Of a stretch of DNA of 49,041 bases, positions 41,580 to 49,041 are shown one piece after another (the first letter of the stretch is position 1; each line of letters starts with the position of its first letter). The DNA comes from Curtobacterium oceanosedimentum. GTDB lineage: Bacteria > Actinomycetota > Actinomycetes > Actinomycetales > Microbacteriaceae. The notes beneath the pieces are model-generated. The model saw only the letters and a program-made list of their open reading frames with translations, was not told the origin of the DNA and did no database searches. The position numbers and the translations under genes were made by a program. The DNA lies in assembly GCF_020297365.1 (NCBI RefSeq), contig NZ_JAIXIG010000030.1, positions 1-49,041 of the forward strand, given 5' to 3'.

Positions 41580-42725
41580 TCAGCGCGCGAGCGCCTGTTC
41601 CAGGTCCGCGACGAGGTCGCCGGCGTCCTCGATGCCGACCGACAGGCGCACCACGTTCTCCGGCACGGCGAGCTCGGTGCCCTTGACCGAGGCGTGCGTC
41701 ATCTCGCTCGGGTACCCGATGAGCGACTCGACACCGCCGAGCGACTCGGCGAGCAGGAACAGCTCCGTCGACTCGACGAACCGCTTCGCCGCCGCCGGGC
41801 CGCCCGTGAGCGCCACGGAGAGCATCCCGCCGAACCCACGCATCTGGCGGGCGGCCACGTCGTGGCCCGGGTGGTCGGGCAGGCCCGGGTAGTAGACGCG
41901 CTCGACGCCCGGCGCGACGACGAGCGCCTCGGCGACGGCCTGCGCGTTCCGCGAGTGCCGCTCCATCCGCACCGCGAGCGTCTTGATGCCGCGGGTCGTC
42001 AGGTACGAGTCGAACGGCGACGAGATCGCGCCGGCACCGAACTGCAGGAACTGCACCTTCGCCGCGAGCTCCTCGTCCGCCACGACGATCGCACCACCCA
42101 CCACGTCGGAGTGCCCGCCGAGGTACTTCGTCGTCGAGTACGAGACGACGTCGGCCCCGAGCGCGAGCGGCTGCTGCAGCGCCGGCGACGCGAAGGTGTT
42201 GTCGACGACGACGAGTGCGCCGGACTCGTGCCCGAGGGCCGCGAGCGCCGCGATGTCGGCGATCTTCATGAGCGGGTTCGTCGGGGTCTCGACCCACAGG
42301 ACGGTCTTCGCCGGGGCACCCTGCAGCGCCGCGCGCACCCGGTCGATGTCGCTCATGTCGACCACGACGAGCTCGACACCCCACGGCACGTGCAGCCGGT
42401 CCACCAGGCGGTGCGTCCCGCCGTAGACGTCGTTGCCCATGACGACGCGGCCGCCGGGCTCCAGGTACGCCCGGAGCAGTGCGTCCTCGGCCGCGAGTCC
42501 GGACGCGAACGAGTACGCCGCGACGCCGCCGTCCAGGTCGGCCAGCAGCGTCTGCAGCGAGTCGCGGGTCGGGTTGCCGGCGCGGGAGTACTCGTACCCG
42601 TTGCGCATGCCGCCGACGCCGTCCTGCACGTACGTCGACGTCAGGTGGATCGGCGGGATGACGGCGCCGGTGGTCTCGTCGGGCTCCTGGCCGGCGTGGA
42701 CGGCCCGGGTGCTGAACTCGGTCAT
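41580..42725 (-). CDS. metB: Cystathionine gamma-synthase/lyase (Cys/Met metabolism PLP enzyme)
   Basis: This 381-residue PLP enzyme of the trans-sulfuration family starts STRAVHAGQEPDETTGAVIPPIHLTSTY in two conserved blocks, with YEYSRAGNPTRDSLQTLL, SGLAAEDALL and the PLP lysine K200 in SYSTTKYLGGHSD. Sequence alone does not separate gamma-synthase (O-succinyl/acetylhomoserine + Cys) from gamma-lyase. Its position 12 nt after a cystathionine beta-synthase favours a role in homocysteine to cysteine conversion. ATG 42725 has AAGGAAC upstream. A palindromic terminator follows. Confidence 0.93.
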   Translation of the reverse strand: MTEFSTRAVHAGQEPDETTGAVIPPIHLTSTYVQDGVGGMRNGYEYSRAGNPTRDSLQTLLADLDGGVAAYSFASGLAAEDALLRAYLEPGGRVVMGNDVYGGTHRLVDRLHVPWGVELVVVDMSDIDRVRAALQGAPAKTVLWVETPTNPLMKIADIAALAALGHESGALVVVDNTFASPALQQPLALGADVVSYSTTKYLGGHSDVVGGAIVVADEELAAKVQFLQFGAGAISSPFDSYLTTRGIKTLAVRMERHSRNAQAVAEALVVAPGVERVYYPGLPDHPGHDVAARQMRGFGGMLSVALTGGPAAAKRFVESTELFLLAESLGGVESLIGYPSEMTHASVKGTELAVPENVVRLSVGIEDAGDLVADLEQALAR

Positions 42726-42737
42726 GCTCGGTGTTCC

Positions 42738-44102
42738 TTACTCGGAGAGGGACGTCAGGAGGTCGTGCCGCGTCAGCACGGTGACGGGCTTGCCGTCCGC
42801 GACGACGAGCAGCGCGTCGACTGTCTGCAGGGCACGTCGGGCCGCCGACACGGACTCGCCGACGCCGATGAGCGGCAACGGATCGCCGACCGCCCCGGAC
42901 ACGGCGTCGGACATCTTCGCCGCGCCGGTGAAGACCAGCTCGAGCAACGCCTTCTCCTCGACGGCACCGACGACCTCGCCGATGACGACGGGCGGCTCGG
43001 CGCTGAGCACGGGCATCTGCGAGACGCCGTACTTCGACATGATGTCGACGACGTCCCGCACGGTGTCCGCGGGGTGGGCGTGCACCAGGTCGGGCAGGCG
43101 GCCGTCCTTGCCGGCGACGAGCGAGCCGACGGTGCGCTCGTCGTCGGTCTCGGCGAAGCCGTAGGAGCGCATCCAGCGGTCGTTGAAGATCTTGCCGAGG
43201 TACCCGCGGCCGCCGTCGGGCAGCAGCACCACCACGACGTCGTCCTCGGTCAGGTCGCGGGCCGCGCGGAGCGCCGCGACGACGGCCATGCCGCTCGACC
43301 CGCCGACGAGCAGCCCCTCCTCGCGTGCGAGTCGTCGGGTCATGGCGAACGAGTCGGCGTCCGACACCGCGATGATCTCGTCCGGCACGCCGGCGTCGTA
43401 CGCGCTCGGCCAGAAGTCCTCGCCGACGCCCTCGACCAGGTACGGGCGACCGGTGCCGCCGGAGTACACGGAGCCCTCGGGGTCGGCGCCCACGATGCGC
43501 ACACGGCCGTCGGAGGCCTCCTTGAGGAACCGCCCGGTGCCCGAGATCGTGCCGCCGGTGCCGACGCCCGCGACGAAGTGCGTGATCTGCCCCTCGGTGT
43601 CGCGCCAGATCTCCGGACCCGTGGTCTCGTAGTGGCTGCGCGGACCGTTCGGGTTGGCGTACTGGTTCGGCTTGTAGGCGCCGGGGATCTCGCGCACGAG
43701 CCGGTCCGACACCGAGTAGTACGACTCCGGGTGCTCCGGTGCCACCGCGGTCGGGGTGACGACGATCTCGGCGCCGTAGGCCGTCAGGACGTTCCGCTTG
43801 TCCTCGCCGACCTTGTCCGGCAGCACGAACACGCACCGGTAGCCGCGCTGCTGCGCCACGAGGGCGAGCCCGACACCGGTGTTGCCCGAGGTCGGTTCGA
43901 CGATGGTGCCGCCGGGGCCCAGGTCGCCGGACGCCTCGGCGGCGTCGATGATCCGCGTGGCGATGCGGTCCTTGGCCGATCCCCCGGGGTTCAGGTACTC
44001 GACCTTCACCAGGACGGTCGCCCGGACACCCTCGGTGACCCGGTTCAGCTTGACGAGCGGAGTGTCGCCGACGAGGTCGACGACGGAGTTCGCGTAACGC
44101 AC
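42738..44102 (-). CDS. Cystathionine beta-synthase with C-terminal CBS domains
   Basis: This 454-residue protein has a fold type II PLP domain with the lysine in NPGGSAKDR (K44), EPTSGNTGVGLA (substrate and PLP contacts) and GVGTGGTISGTGR (phosphate loop), then a C-terminal pair of CBS repeats (HPADTVRDVVDIMSKYGVSQMPVL; PLPLIGVGESVSAARRAL). It condenses serine (or O-acetylserine) with homocysteine. The GTG at 44100-44102 sits 6 nt after TAGGAT, so the operon is probably leaderless. With the following gene it forms the reverse transsulfuration pathway. Confidence 0.94.
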   Translation of the reverse strand: MRYANSVVDLVGDTPLVKLNRVTEGVRATVLVKVEYLNPGGSAKDRIATRIIDAAEASGDLGPGGTIVEPTSGNTGVGLALVAQQRGYRCVFVLPDKVGEDKRNVLTAYGAEIVVTPTAVAPEHPESYYSVSDRLVREIPGAYKPNQYANPNGPRSHYETTGPEIWRDTEGQITHFVAGVGTGGTISGTGRFLKEASDGRVRIVGADPEGSVYSGGTGRPYLVEGVGEDFWPSAYDAGVPDEIIAVSDADSFAMTRRLAREEGLLVGGSSGMAVVAALRAARDLTEDDVVVVLLPDGGRGYLGKIFNDRWMRSYGFAETDDERTVGSLVAGKDGRLPDLVHAHPADTVRDVVDIMSKYGVSQMPVLSAEPPVVIGEVVGAVEEKALLELVFTGAAKMSDAVSGAVGDPLPLIGVGESVSAARRALQTVDALLVVADGKPVTVLTRHDLLTSLSE

Positions 44103-44108
44103 GCGCCG

Positions 44109-44114
44109 ATCCTA
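44109..44114 (-). promoter_or_regulatory. -10 box TAGGAT of the leaderless cbs operon
   Basis: TAGGAT ends 6 nt before GTG 44102, the same hexamer and spacing as mqo. Confidence 0.6.
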
Positions 44115-44201
44115 GGCGGCGCCACCGTCAGCGTGCTGGTGTGTGTCGTCCGCGGACATCGGGCGCTGCACGCGCCCGCGGTGGCGGACGCGCCGGCGGA
44201 C

Positions 44202-44243
44202 GGACGGGAGGCCCGTGGCGGCGGCCCCACGCGCCTCCCGTCC
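44202..44243 (-). terminator. GGGAGGC-type hairpin after the ABC exporter
   Basis: A 17-bp stem with one mismatch (44202-44218 with 44227-44243) and an 8-nt loop begins about 45 nt after the exporter stop. Its first 11 bases, GGACGGGAGGC, also occur in the hairpin after asd. Confidence 0.7.
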
Positions 44244-44287
44244 GGTGTGCACCACGGCCACCGCGTGGCCGGGCCGCCGCCCTGGCG

Positions 44288-46165
44288 TCAGGACCGGACC
44301 GTGTCGGCCGAGGTGTTCTGCTGCCGGTGCAACTGCGCGTAGGTGCCGTCGAGCGCGAGGAGTTCGTCGTGCGTGCCCTGCTCGGTGATCCGACCGTGGT
44401 CGAGGACGAAGATGACGTCGGCGTCCCGGACGGTCGACAGCCGGTGCGCGATGGAGATCGTCGTGCGACCGGCCGCCGCCGTGTCGAGGGCCGTCTGCAC
44501 CACGTGCTCCGAGATGGAGTCGAGGGCGCTCGTCGCCTCGTCGAGGACGAGCACGGGCGGGTCCTTCAGCATCACCCGGGCGATGGCGATGCGCTGCTTC
44601 TCGCCGCCGGACAGCCGGTACCCCCGCTCCCCCACCACGGTGTCGTAGCCGTCCGGGAACGACGCGATGGTGTCGTGGATGTTCGCCGCACGGGCCGCTC
44701 GCTCGAGTTCCTCGGCGGTGGCGTCGGGCTTGGCGTACCGCAGGTTCTCGGCGATGGTGGCGTGGAACAGGTACGTCTCCTGGCTGACGATGCCGACGTG
44801 CCGCATGAGGTCCTCGTGCACCAGGTCGCGGACGTCCTGTCCGGCGAACCGCACCGACCCGGCGGTCGCCTCGTACAGGCGGGGCACCAGGTAGGACACC
44901 GTGGTCTTCCCCGCGCCCGACGGCCCGACGAACGCCGCGAACTGTCCGGGCTGCAGCTCGAACGACACCCCGCGCAGGGTGGGCTTGTCGGGTTCGCCGT
45001 CCGGGTAGACGAACGTGACGTCCTCGAAGGCGACGTGGCCGACCTTCGATGCGTCGACCGGCTTCGCGGTGGGGGCGTCCGTGATGGCGGGCCGGAGGTC
45101 GAAGTACTCGAAGATGCGGGCGAACAGCGCGCCCGAGGTCTGCAGGTCGAGCACCACGCGCAGCAGCCCCACGGTCGGGAACAGCAGCCGCGACTGCACC
45201 GTCGTGAACGCGACGATCGTCCCGGCCGTGATGGGCACGTCGCCGATGATCAGGTACGCCGCGACGACGTAGATGATCGCCGGGATGATCGACAGGAAGA
45301 TCTGCACGATCGCGAAGAACCACTGCCCGGACATCTGCTGCCGCACCTGCAGGGTGATCTGGTTGCGGTTCTCGTCGCCGTAGCGACGCGTCTCGCTGGC
45401 CTGCTGGTTGAAGCTCTTGGCGAGCAGGATGCCGGAGACGCTCAGGGCCTCCTGCGTGATCGCGGTCATGTCCGACAGCGACTCCTGGGTCTGGCCGGCG
45501 ATCCGGGCGCGGACCTGGCCGACCCGGCGCTGCGCGATCACGAGGAGCGGCAGCAGGACGACCGCGACCAGGGTCATCTGCCAGCTCAGCAGGAGCATGG
45601 CGACGACGGCGGCGATCACGGTGACGGTGTTGCCGAGCACCGACGAGATCGTGTTGTTCAGCACGCTCGCCACGCCACCGACGTCGTTCTGCAGGCGTGA
45701 CTGGATGACACCCGTCTTGGTGCGCGTGAAGAACGCGAGCTCCATGCGCTGCAGGTGGGCGAACAGCCGCATCCGCATCGCGCCCATCACCTTGTTGCCC
45801 ACCGTCGCGGTGAGGTACGTCTGCCAGACACCCACCCCGGCGCTCGCGATCCACAGCAGCACCATCGCGCTCACGAGTTCGACGAGCACCGGCACGTCCG
45901 GACGCCCCGACGGCGGGAACAGCCCGCGGTCGAAGGCCTGCTGGGTGAGCAGCGGCGGCACGACCGAGATGGCGGCACCGACGAGCACGAGCACGACGGT
46001 CAGGGCGATCGCGTTCCGGTGCGGCCGGAAGAGTTCGGCGATCCGGCGGACCAGGTGCGGGATCTGGGGCGCCTCGGCGTTGGCGGCCTTCTGCGCGCGG
46101 ACGTCACCGCTCGAGATGCGCCCACCGCCGCGGGGACCGCCCCGCACACCGTGTCCCATGCTCAT
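44288..46165 (-). CDS. ABC transporter, fused permease and ATPase (exporter half-transporter)
   Basis: This 625-residue protein has six helices at about 50-340 (AIALTVVLVLVGAAISVVPPLL, LLWIASAGVGVWQTYL and others) and an ATPase domain with Walker A GPSGAGKTT, Q-loop VSQETYLF, signature LSGGEKQR, Walker B VLVLDEATS and H-loop SIAHRLST. It is an MdlB/MsbA-like exporter that would act as a homodimer, because no second half is adjacent. Substrate unknown. ATG 46165 (or 46159) lies 6 nt after TACGGT, so the mRNA is probably leaderless. The open frame upstream is Arg-rich and not protein-like. Confidence 0.94.
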   Translation of the reverse strand: MSMGHGVRGGPRGGGRISSGDVRAQKAANAEAPQIPHLVRRIAELFRPHRNAIALTVVLVLVGAAISVVPPLLTQQAFDRGLFPPSGRPDVPVLVELVSAMVLLWIASAGVGVWQTYLTATVGNKVMGAMRMRLFAHLQRMELAFFTRTKTGVIQSRLQNDVGGVASVLNNTISSVLGNTVTVIAAVVAMLLLSWQMTLVAVVLLPLLVIAQRRVGQVRARIAGQTQESLSDMTAITQEALSVSGILLAKSFNQQASETRRYGDENRNQITLQVRQQMSGQWFFAIVQIFLSIIPAIIYVVAAYLIIGDVPITAGTIVAFTTVQSRLLFPTVGLLRVVLDLQTSGALFARIFEYFDLRPAITDAPTAKPVDASKVGHVAFEDVTFVYPDGEPDKPTLRGVSFELQPGQFAAFVGPSGAGKTTVSYLVPRLYEATAGSVRFAGQDVRDLVHEDLMRHVGIVSQETYLFHATIAENLRYAKPDATAEELERAARAANIHDTIASFPDGYDTVVGERGYRLSGGEKQRIAIARVMLKDPPVLVLDEATSALDSISEHVVQTALDTAAAGRTTISIAHRLSTVRDADVIFVLDHGRITEQGTHDELLALDGTYAQLHRQQNTSADTVRS

Positions 46166-46171
46166 GGAGCA

Positions 46172-46177
46172 ACCGTA
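46172..46177 (-). promoter_or_regulatory. -10 box TACGGT of the leaderless ABC exporter
   Basis: TACGGT ends 6 nt before ATG 46165. Confidence 0.5.
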
Positions 46178-46214
46178 GCCCCGCCGTCGGACATCGCCGT
46201 GCCGCTGCCGCCGC

Positions 46215-46245
46215 GCCCGTATTTGACCCCGTTCAGGGGCCGTGC
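46215..46245 (+). promoter_or_regulatory. Possible promoter of the amino-acid permease with dyad
   Basis: TTGACC (about 46218-46223) resembles a -35. The dyad CCCC-GTTCA-GGGG overlaps it, suggesting an operator. The -10 (around GAGCAT) is weak. Confidence 0.3.
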
Positions 46246-46284
46246 GAGCATGTGCCGTCCACGTCCCCGCACCACCGAGGTCCC

Positions 46285-47709
46285 ATGTCGTCCGCGCCGT
46301 CACGTCCCACGTCCCTGGGGGCGCAGCTCGCCCGCCGCAAGCCCGTCGCCCAGCTGCAGGCCGAAGCCGGCACCGGCGTCGACGGCGCACCCCTCCGCCG
46401 GTCGCTCGGTGTCTGGCACCTGACGATGATCAGCGTCGGCGCGACGCTCGGCACCGGCATCCTCGTGGTGCTCGGGACCGCCGTGCCGCTCGCCGGTCCC
46501 GCCGTGTGGATCTCGTTCGTCGTCGCGGGGATCGCCGCGCTGCTGTCGGCGCTGTCCTACGCCGAGATGGCGGGGGCCGTCCCGACCTCCGGGTCGAGCT
46601 ACTCGTACACCTACGCCACGATGGGCGAGGGCATCGCGTGGGTCTGCGGCTGGTGCCTCGTGCTCGAGTACGCCGTCTCGGTGGCCGCGGTCGCGGTGGG
46701 CGCGAGCGAGTACGTCGACGAGACCCTCCGCGTGTTCGGGCTGCACCTGCCCACCGCGCTGTCCGCTCCCCCGGGTGAGGGCGGCGTGGTCAACCTGCCC
46801 GCAGCGGTGCTCGTGCTCCTCGCCACCGTCGTGCTGCTGCCCGGCGCCCGCGAGAGCGCCTGGGTCAACACCGTCATGGTGATCGTGAAGATCGCCCTGC
46901 TGGTCTTCTTCGTCGTGGTCGCGTTCACCGCGTTCCAGGCGCAGAACTTCGAGCCGCTCGCCCCGATGGGTGCCGCCGGGGTCACCGCCGCGGCGTCCCG
47001 ACTGTTCTTCTCGTACATCGGCTTCGACGCCGCGTCCACCGCCGGCGAGGAGGCGAAGGACCCCCGCCGCGACCTGCCCCGCGCGATCATCGGCTCGATC
47101 GTCATCATCACCGCGCTGTACATCCTGGTCGCCGTCGCAGCGATCGGCGCCCGCTCGTGGACCGACTTCTCGTCGACCGAGGCCTCGCTCGTCCGCATCG
47201 TCGTCGACGTCACCGGCCAACCGGTCGTCGCGCTGGTGTTCTCGGTCGGCGCGGTCGTCGCGATCGCGAGCGTCGTGCTCACCGTGCTGTACGGCCAGAC
47301 CCGGATCCTGCTCACGATGTCCCGCGACGGGCTGGTGCCGAAGGTGTTCGGTCGGGTGTCCCGCCGCACCGGCACCCCGATCGCGAACACGCTCATCGTC
47401 GGTGTGGCCGTGACGGTGGTCGCCGCCCTCGTGCCCCTCGGCGAACTCGCCGACGCCACGAGCATCGGGACCCTGGTGGCCTTCGCCCTGGTGAACGTGT
47501 CCGTCATCGTGCTCCGTCGCTCGCAGCCCGAGCTCGAGCGGTCCTACCGCGTGCCGCTGTTCCCCGTCGTCCCGATCGTCGGCGCCCTGAGCTGCGCGCT
47601 CCTCGCGGTGTTCCTCGGCGCCACGACCTGGATCGCCTTCGGCATCTGGATGGTCGCCGGCGCCGCGCTCTACCTGGCCTACGGCCGCCGCCACAGCACC
47701 CTGCGCTGA
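46285..47709 (+). CDS. APC-family amino acid permease
   Basis: This 474-residue protein has 12 predicted helices after a 45-residue cytoplasmic tail. Family motifs are LGVWHLTMISVGATLGTGI (unwound TM1 substrate site), SALSYAEMAGAVPTSGSSYSY in parts, and FFSYIGFDAASTAGEEAKDPRRDLPRAI, typical of cationic amino-acid (CAT/YfnA-like) transporters. ATG 46285 follows GAGG; an ATG at 46252 in the same frame is less likely. Imports amino acids by H+ symport or exchange; exact substrate not readable. Two hairpins follow. Confidence 0.93.
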   Translation: MSSAPSRPTSLGAQLARRKPVAQLQAEAGTGVDGAPLRRSLGVWHLTMISVGATLGTGILVVLGTAVPLAGPAVWISFVVAGIAALLSALSYAEMAGAVPTSGSSYSYTYATMGEGIAWVCGWCLVLEYAVSVAAVAVGASEYVDETLRVFGLHLPTALSAPPGEGGVVNLPAAVLVLLATVVLLPGARESAWVNTVMVIVKIALLVFFVVVAFTAFQAQNFEPLAPMGAAGVTAAASRLFFSYIGFDAASTAGEEAKDPRRDLPRAIIGSIVIITALYILVAVAAIGARSWTDFSSTEASLVRIVVDVTGQPVVALVFSVGAVVAIASVVLTVLYGQTRILLTMSRDGLVPKVFGRVSRRTGTPIANTLIVGVAVTVVAALVPLGELADATSIGTLVAFALVNVSVIVLRRSQPELERSYRVPLFPVVPIVGALSCALLAVFLGATTWIAFGIWMVAGAALYLAYGRRHSTLR

Positions 47710-47721
47710 CGCGCTATCGCT

Positions 47722-47742
47722 CTGTCCGCTCCGGCCGGACAG
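47722..47742. terminator. Short hairpin between permease and AbiEi/DUF559-like gene
   Basis: CTGTCCG (47722-47728) pairs with CGGACAG (47736-47742) across a 7-nt loop, 12 nt past the permease stop. The genes on both sides are convergent. Confidence 0.5.
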
Positions 47743-47763
47743 CGCGGCTTGCGTCCGCGAAGA

Positions 47764-47800
47764 CGACAGATTCCGACAGAAGGTTCGCGGAATCCTGTCG
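47764..47800. repeat. Imperfect inverted repeat in the permease/DUF559 interval
   Basis: CGACAGATTCCG (47764-47775) pairs with CGGAATCCTGTCG (47788-47800) with one bulged base, a second hairpin in the 170-bp interval. It may be a terminator for the leftward gene. A minus-strand open frame of about 47 codons crosses it (GTG near 47856, TAG at 47714) but has no ribosome binding site. Confidence 0.45.
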
Positions 47801-47879
47801 CTCTGCCATGAGGCTCCGCGCGGCCTCGGCGCACACCGTCGTCTTGGGCACAGTCACCGTCCACTGCGCCCGGTCCGCA

Positions 47880-48797
47880 TCATCGACACGGCACGCCGTG
47901 CTGGCGGAAGAGGGTCCTGAGCCGCTCCGGGTCCACGAGGTGCTGCCAGTACACACGGACGAAGCCGTTCACCTCTCGCTGACGTCGAACGCGGTCCTCT
48001 CGCTGTTTCTCGCGCCAGAGTGCCTCGCCGCCGCTCCGCCCCTGGAGCATCGCCGGGTCCTCGTACTTCTGGCGACCGTCGAACTCGATGACGATGCCCT
48101 GTCGAGGCAGCCAGAAATCCACGCGATCCACCCGCCCGTCCGGCGAGACGAACTCGTGCTGCGGCTCGACGTCCGGGCAGCCGAGCTCAGCAGCGCGTGC
48201 CGCCAGGTAGGACTCGCCTACCGACTCGTGACGCTCGTCCGAGATCTCGAGCGCGTGTTCGAGCTGCACCGATCCCCAGGGCCCGGCTCTCGAGGCGAAC
48301 TGTTCGAGTTGCGACCGACCCACGCCACCGCGGAGTGCATGGTCCACCACGACGACAGCACCAGCGAGAGTCCCGCGGCGTGCCACCTCGACGGTGGTCT
48401 GCGGGAGCGACGTGTACCGGACACCATGGAAGAGGCGTTCCGCGTACTCCGGCTCACCGACATGCGTCGTCAGTCCGACCCGGTGCACATCGTGCTCGAG
48501 GGTGGGGTCGACCGCCTGGACGCGCTCCGGCCATCCGTTCAGCCTCGGGATCCCGAGGATCGCTGCGGCCGAGTCGAGGGCGAAGACCGCGGTGGGCCTG
48601 AGGAGCGGAGCGACCGCACGCATGCGAACGAGGTGCCGAGCGCGGCCGTCGAGCGCCTCCCAGGCTGCTCGTTCCGCATACACGCCGTGCCTGACACGCA
48701 CGAGTTCGTCGGCTCGCTGACGGCGCTGCAGGTGACGTGCCGCCGCGCGGTCGAGGCTGGTCGTCCGGAAGAGGCTGATCGCGTTCGCGGGGTGCAT
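47880..48797 (-). CDS. AbiEi-like / DUF559 domain protein (endonuclease-fold C-terminus)
   Basis: The N-terminal third of this 305-residue protein (LDRAAARHLQRRQRADELVRV, RHGVYAERAAW, ALDSAAAILGIP) resembles the winged-helix of AbiEi-type antitoxins. The C-terminus (GRVDRVDFWLPRQGIVIEFD, GRQKYED, ending FVRVYWQHLVDPERLRTLF) is DUF559, a Vsr/restriction-endonuclease-like fold with the D...E-x(4)-K arrangement. Such fusions are common in Actinobacteria and of unknown role; no AbiEii-type toxin gene is adjacent. ATG 48797 starts the conserved part. Base composition looks lower in GC than its neighbours, suggesting transfer. Confidence 0.8.
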   Translation of the reverse strand: MHPANAISLFRTTSLDRAAARHLQRRQRADELVRVRHGVYAERAAWEALDGRARHLVRMRAVAPLLRPTAVFALDSAAAILGIPRLNGWPERVQAVDPTLEHDVHRVGLTTHVGEPEYAERLFHGVRYTSLPQTTVEVARRGTLAGAVVVVDHALRGGVGRSQLEQFASRAGPWGSVQLEHALEISDERHESVGESYLAARAAELGCPDVEPQHEFVSPDGRVDRVDFWLPRQGIVIEFDGRQKYEDPAMLQGRSGGEALWREKQREDRVRRQREVNGFVRVYWQHLVDPERLRTLFRQHGVPCR

Positions 48798-49041
48798 GCC
48801 AGCACTCTGTCGCCAGAAGAGATCAACATGGACGGCAGGGATCGATCTGTGGACAACGCGCACGCCTACCGACCTTCGACCGTGCCCCTCGAAAGCGACA
48901 GTTCTGCGTGAACGGGCGGGAATTGTCCCGCGTCGCCGTCACTGTGCCACGAACAGTTGCCAGCACCTTGTCGCTTTGCCGGAGCCCGGCCGAGACTCGG
49001 CGAAGGCCGGCCCGCCCCGCCGCCCCGCCCGCGCCCCGCAC
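48798..49041. other. Right-end region without a recognisable gene
   Basis: Upstream of the DUF559 gene there is no credible coding frame. It holds a GGGAATTGTCCC-like dyad at about 48918-48929, TTGTCGCTTTGCC at about 48967 that resembles CTGTCGCTCTGCC at about 47796, and a simple CCCCGCC-rich stretch at the edge. Confidence 0.5.

Noticed and set aside
40002..44342. A 1446-codon plus-strand open frame across two MFS/PLP loci
   Set aside because: It runs antisense to four well-supported genes and their intergenic hairpins, and has the composition of a high-GC shadow frame.
47714..47956. An 80-codon minus-strand frame after the DUF559 gene
   Set aside because: It overlaps the DUF559 3' end out of frame, has no ribosome binding site, and crosses two hairpins. 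Kept only as a note in the intergenic feature.

Overview
The window is very GC-rich (roughly 70 %), packs genes tightly with many 1-14 nt overlaps, starts many genes at GTG, and contains markers of high-GC Actinobacteria: aspartokinase-asd-recR-dnaX-SRP RNA synteny, Mqo, AckA-Pta, a class A PBP with PASTA domains, an Rv2578c-type radical SAM protein behind an actinobacterial LexA box, and a LAFTG cell-wall anchor. The gene content and style fit Microbacteriaceae, probably Curtobacterium or a close relative. This taxon call is my inference from reading; no search was run. The window looks chromosomal. I see no phage, plasmid, IS element or CRISPR array.

Layout. 1-1075 (-): 3' part of a TadA/CpaF Flp-pilus ATPase. 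1.6-3.6 kb (+): acetyl-CoA synthetase, convergent with a RidA-DUF4177 pair (-). 4.3-7.85 kb (+): bifunctional PBP translationally coupled to a metallophosphoesterase. 7.94 kb: tRNA-Pro(CGG). 8.17-9.82 kb (+): soluble NarL-type kinase/regulator pair. 9.9-15.0 kb (-): flavin monooxygenase, then an overlapping operon of membrane kinase, kinase-like membrane protein, LuxR/NarL regulator and thymidine kinase. 15.2-17.8 kb (-): radical SAM repair-type protein and Mqo. 18-23.9 kb (-): asd, lysC, recR, dnaX. 24-31.6 kb (-): a 2512-residue secreted protein with about 20 Ig-like repeats and a sortase anchor, sitting between dnaX and the SRP RNA gene ffs (31.8-31.9 kb, -). 31.9-32.6 kb (+): SDR. 32.7-36.1 kb (-): ackA and pta. 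36.3 kb: tRNA-Ser(GGA). 36.6-41.5 kb: PH-like membrane protein, Bcr/CflA efflux pump with a divergent TetR regulator, lipoprotein, second MFS pump. 41.6-44.1 kb (-): cystathionine beta-synthase and gamma-synthase/lyase (transsulfuration). 44.3-46.2 kb (-): ABC exporter. 46.3-47.7 kb (+): APC amino-acid permease. 47.9-48.8 kb (-): AbiEi/DUF559-like protein. 48.8-49.04 kb: no gene seen.

The main observations are: (i) a sensor kinase / pseudo-kinase / response-regulator / tdk overlapping operon whose leader shares a 13-bp GTACCCC-containing element with the region upstream of the Tad pilus ATPase; (ii) the giant repeat adhesin inserted in a housekeeping locus; (iii) a perfect LexA box before the radical SAM gene; (iv) an internal start in lysC that would give a 172-residue beta subunit; (v) seven genes with a TAnnnT box 6-7 nt before the start codon, pointing to leaderless mRNAs; (vi) a family of look-alike GGGAGGC/GCCTCCC hairpins at gene ends; (vii) an in-frame (CTG)12 microsatellite in dnaX.
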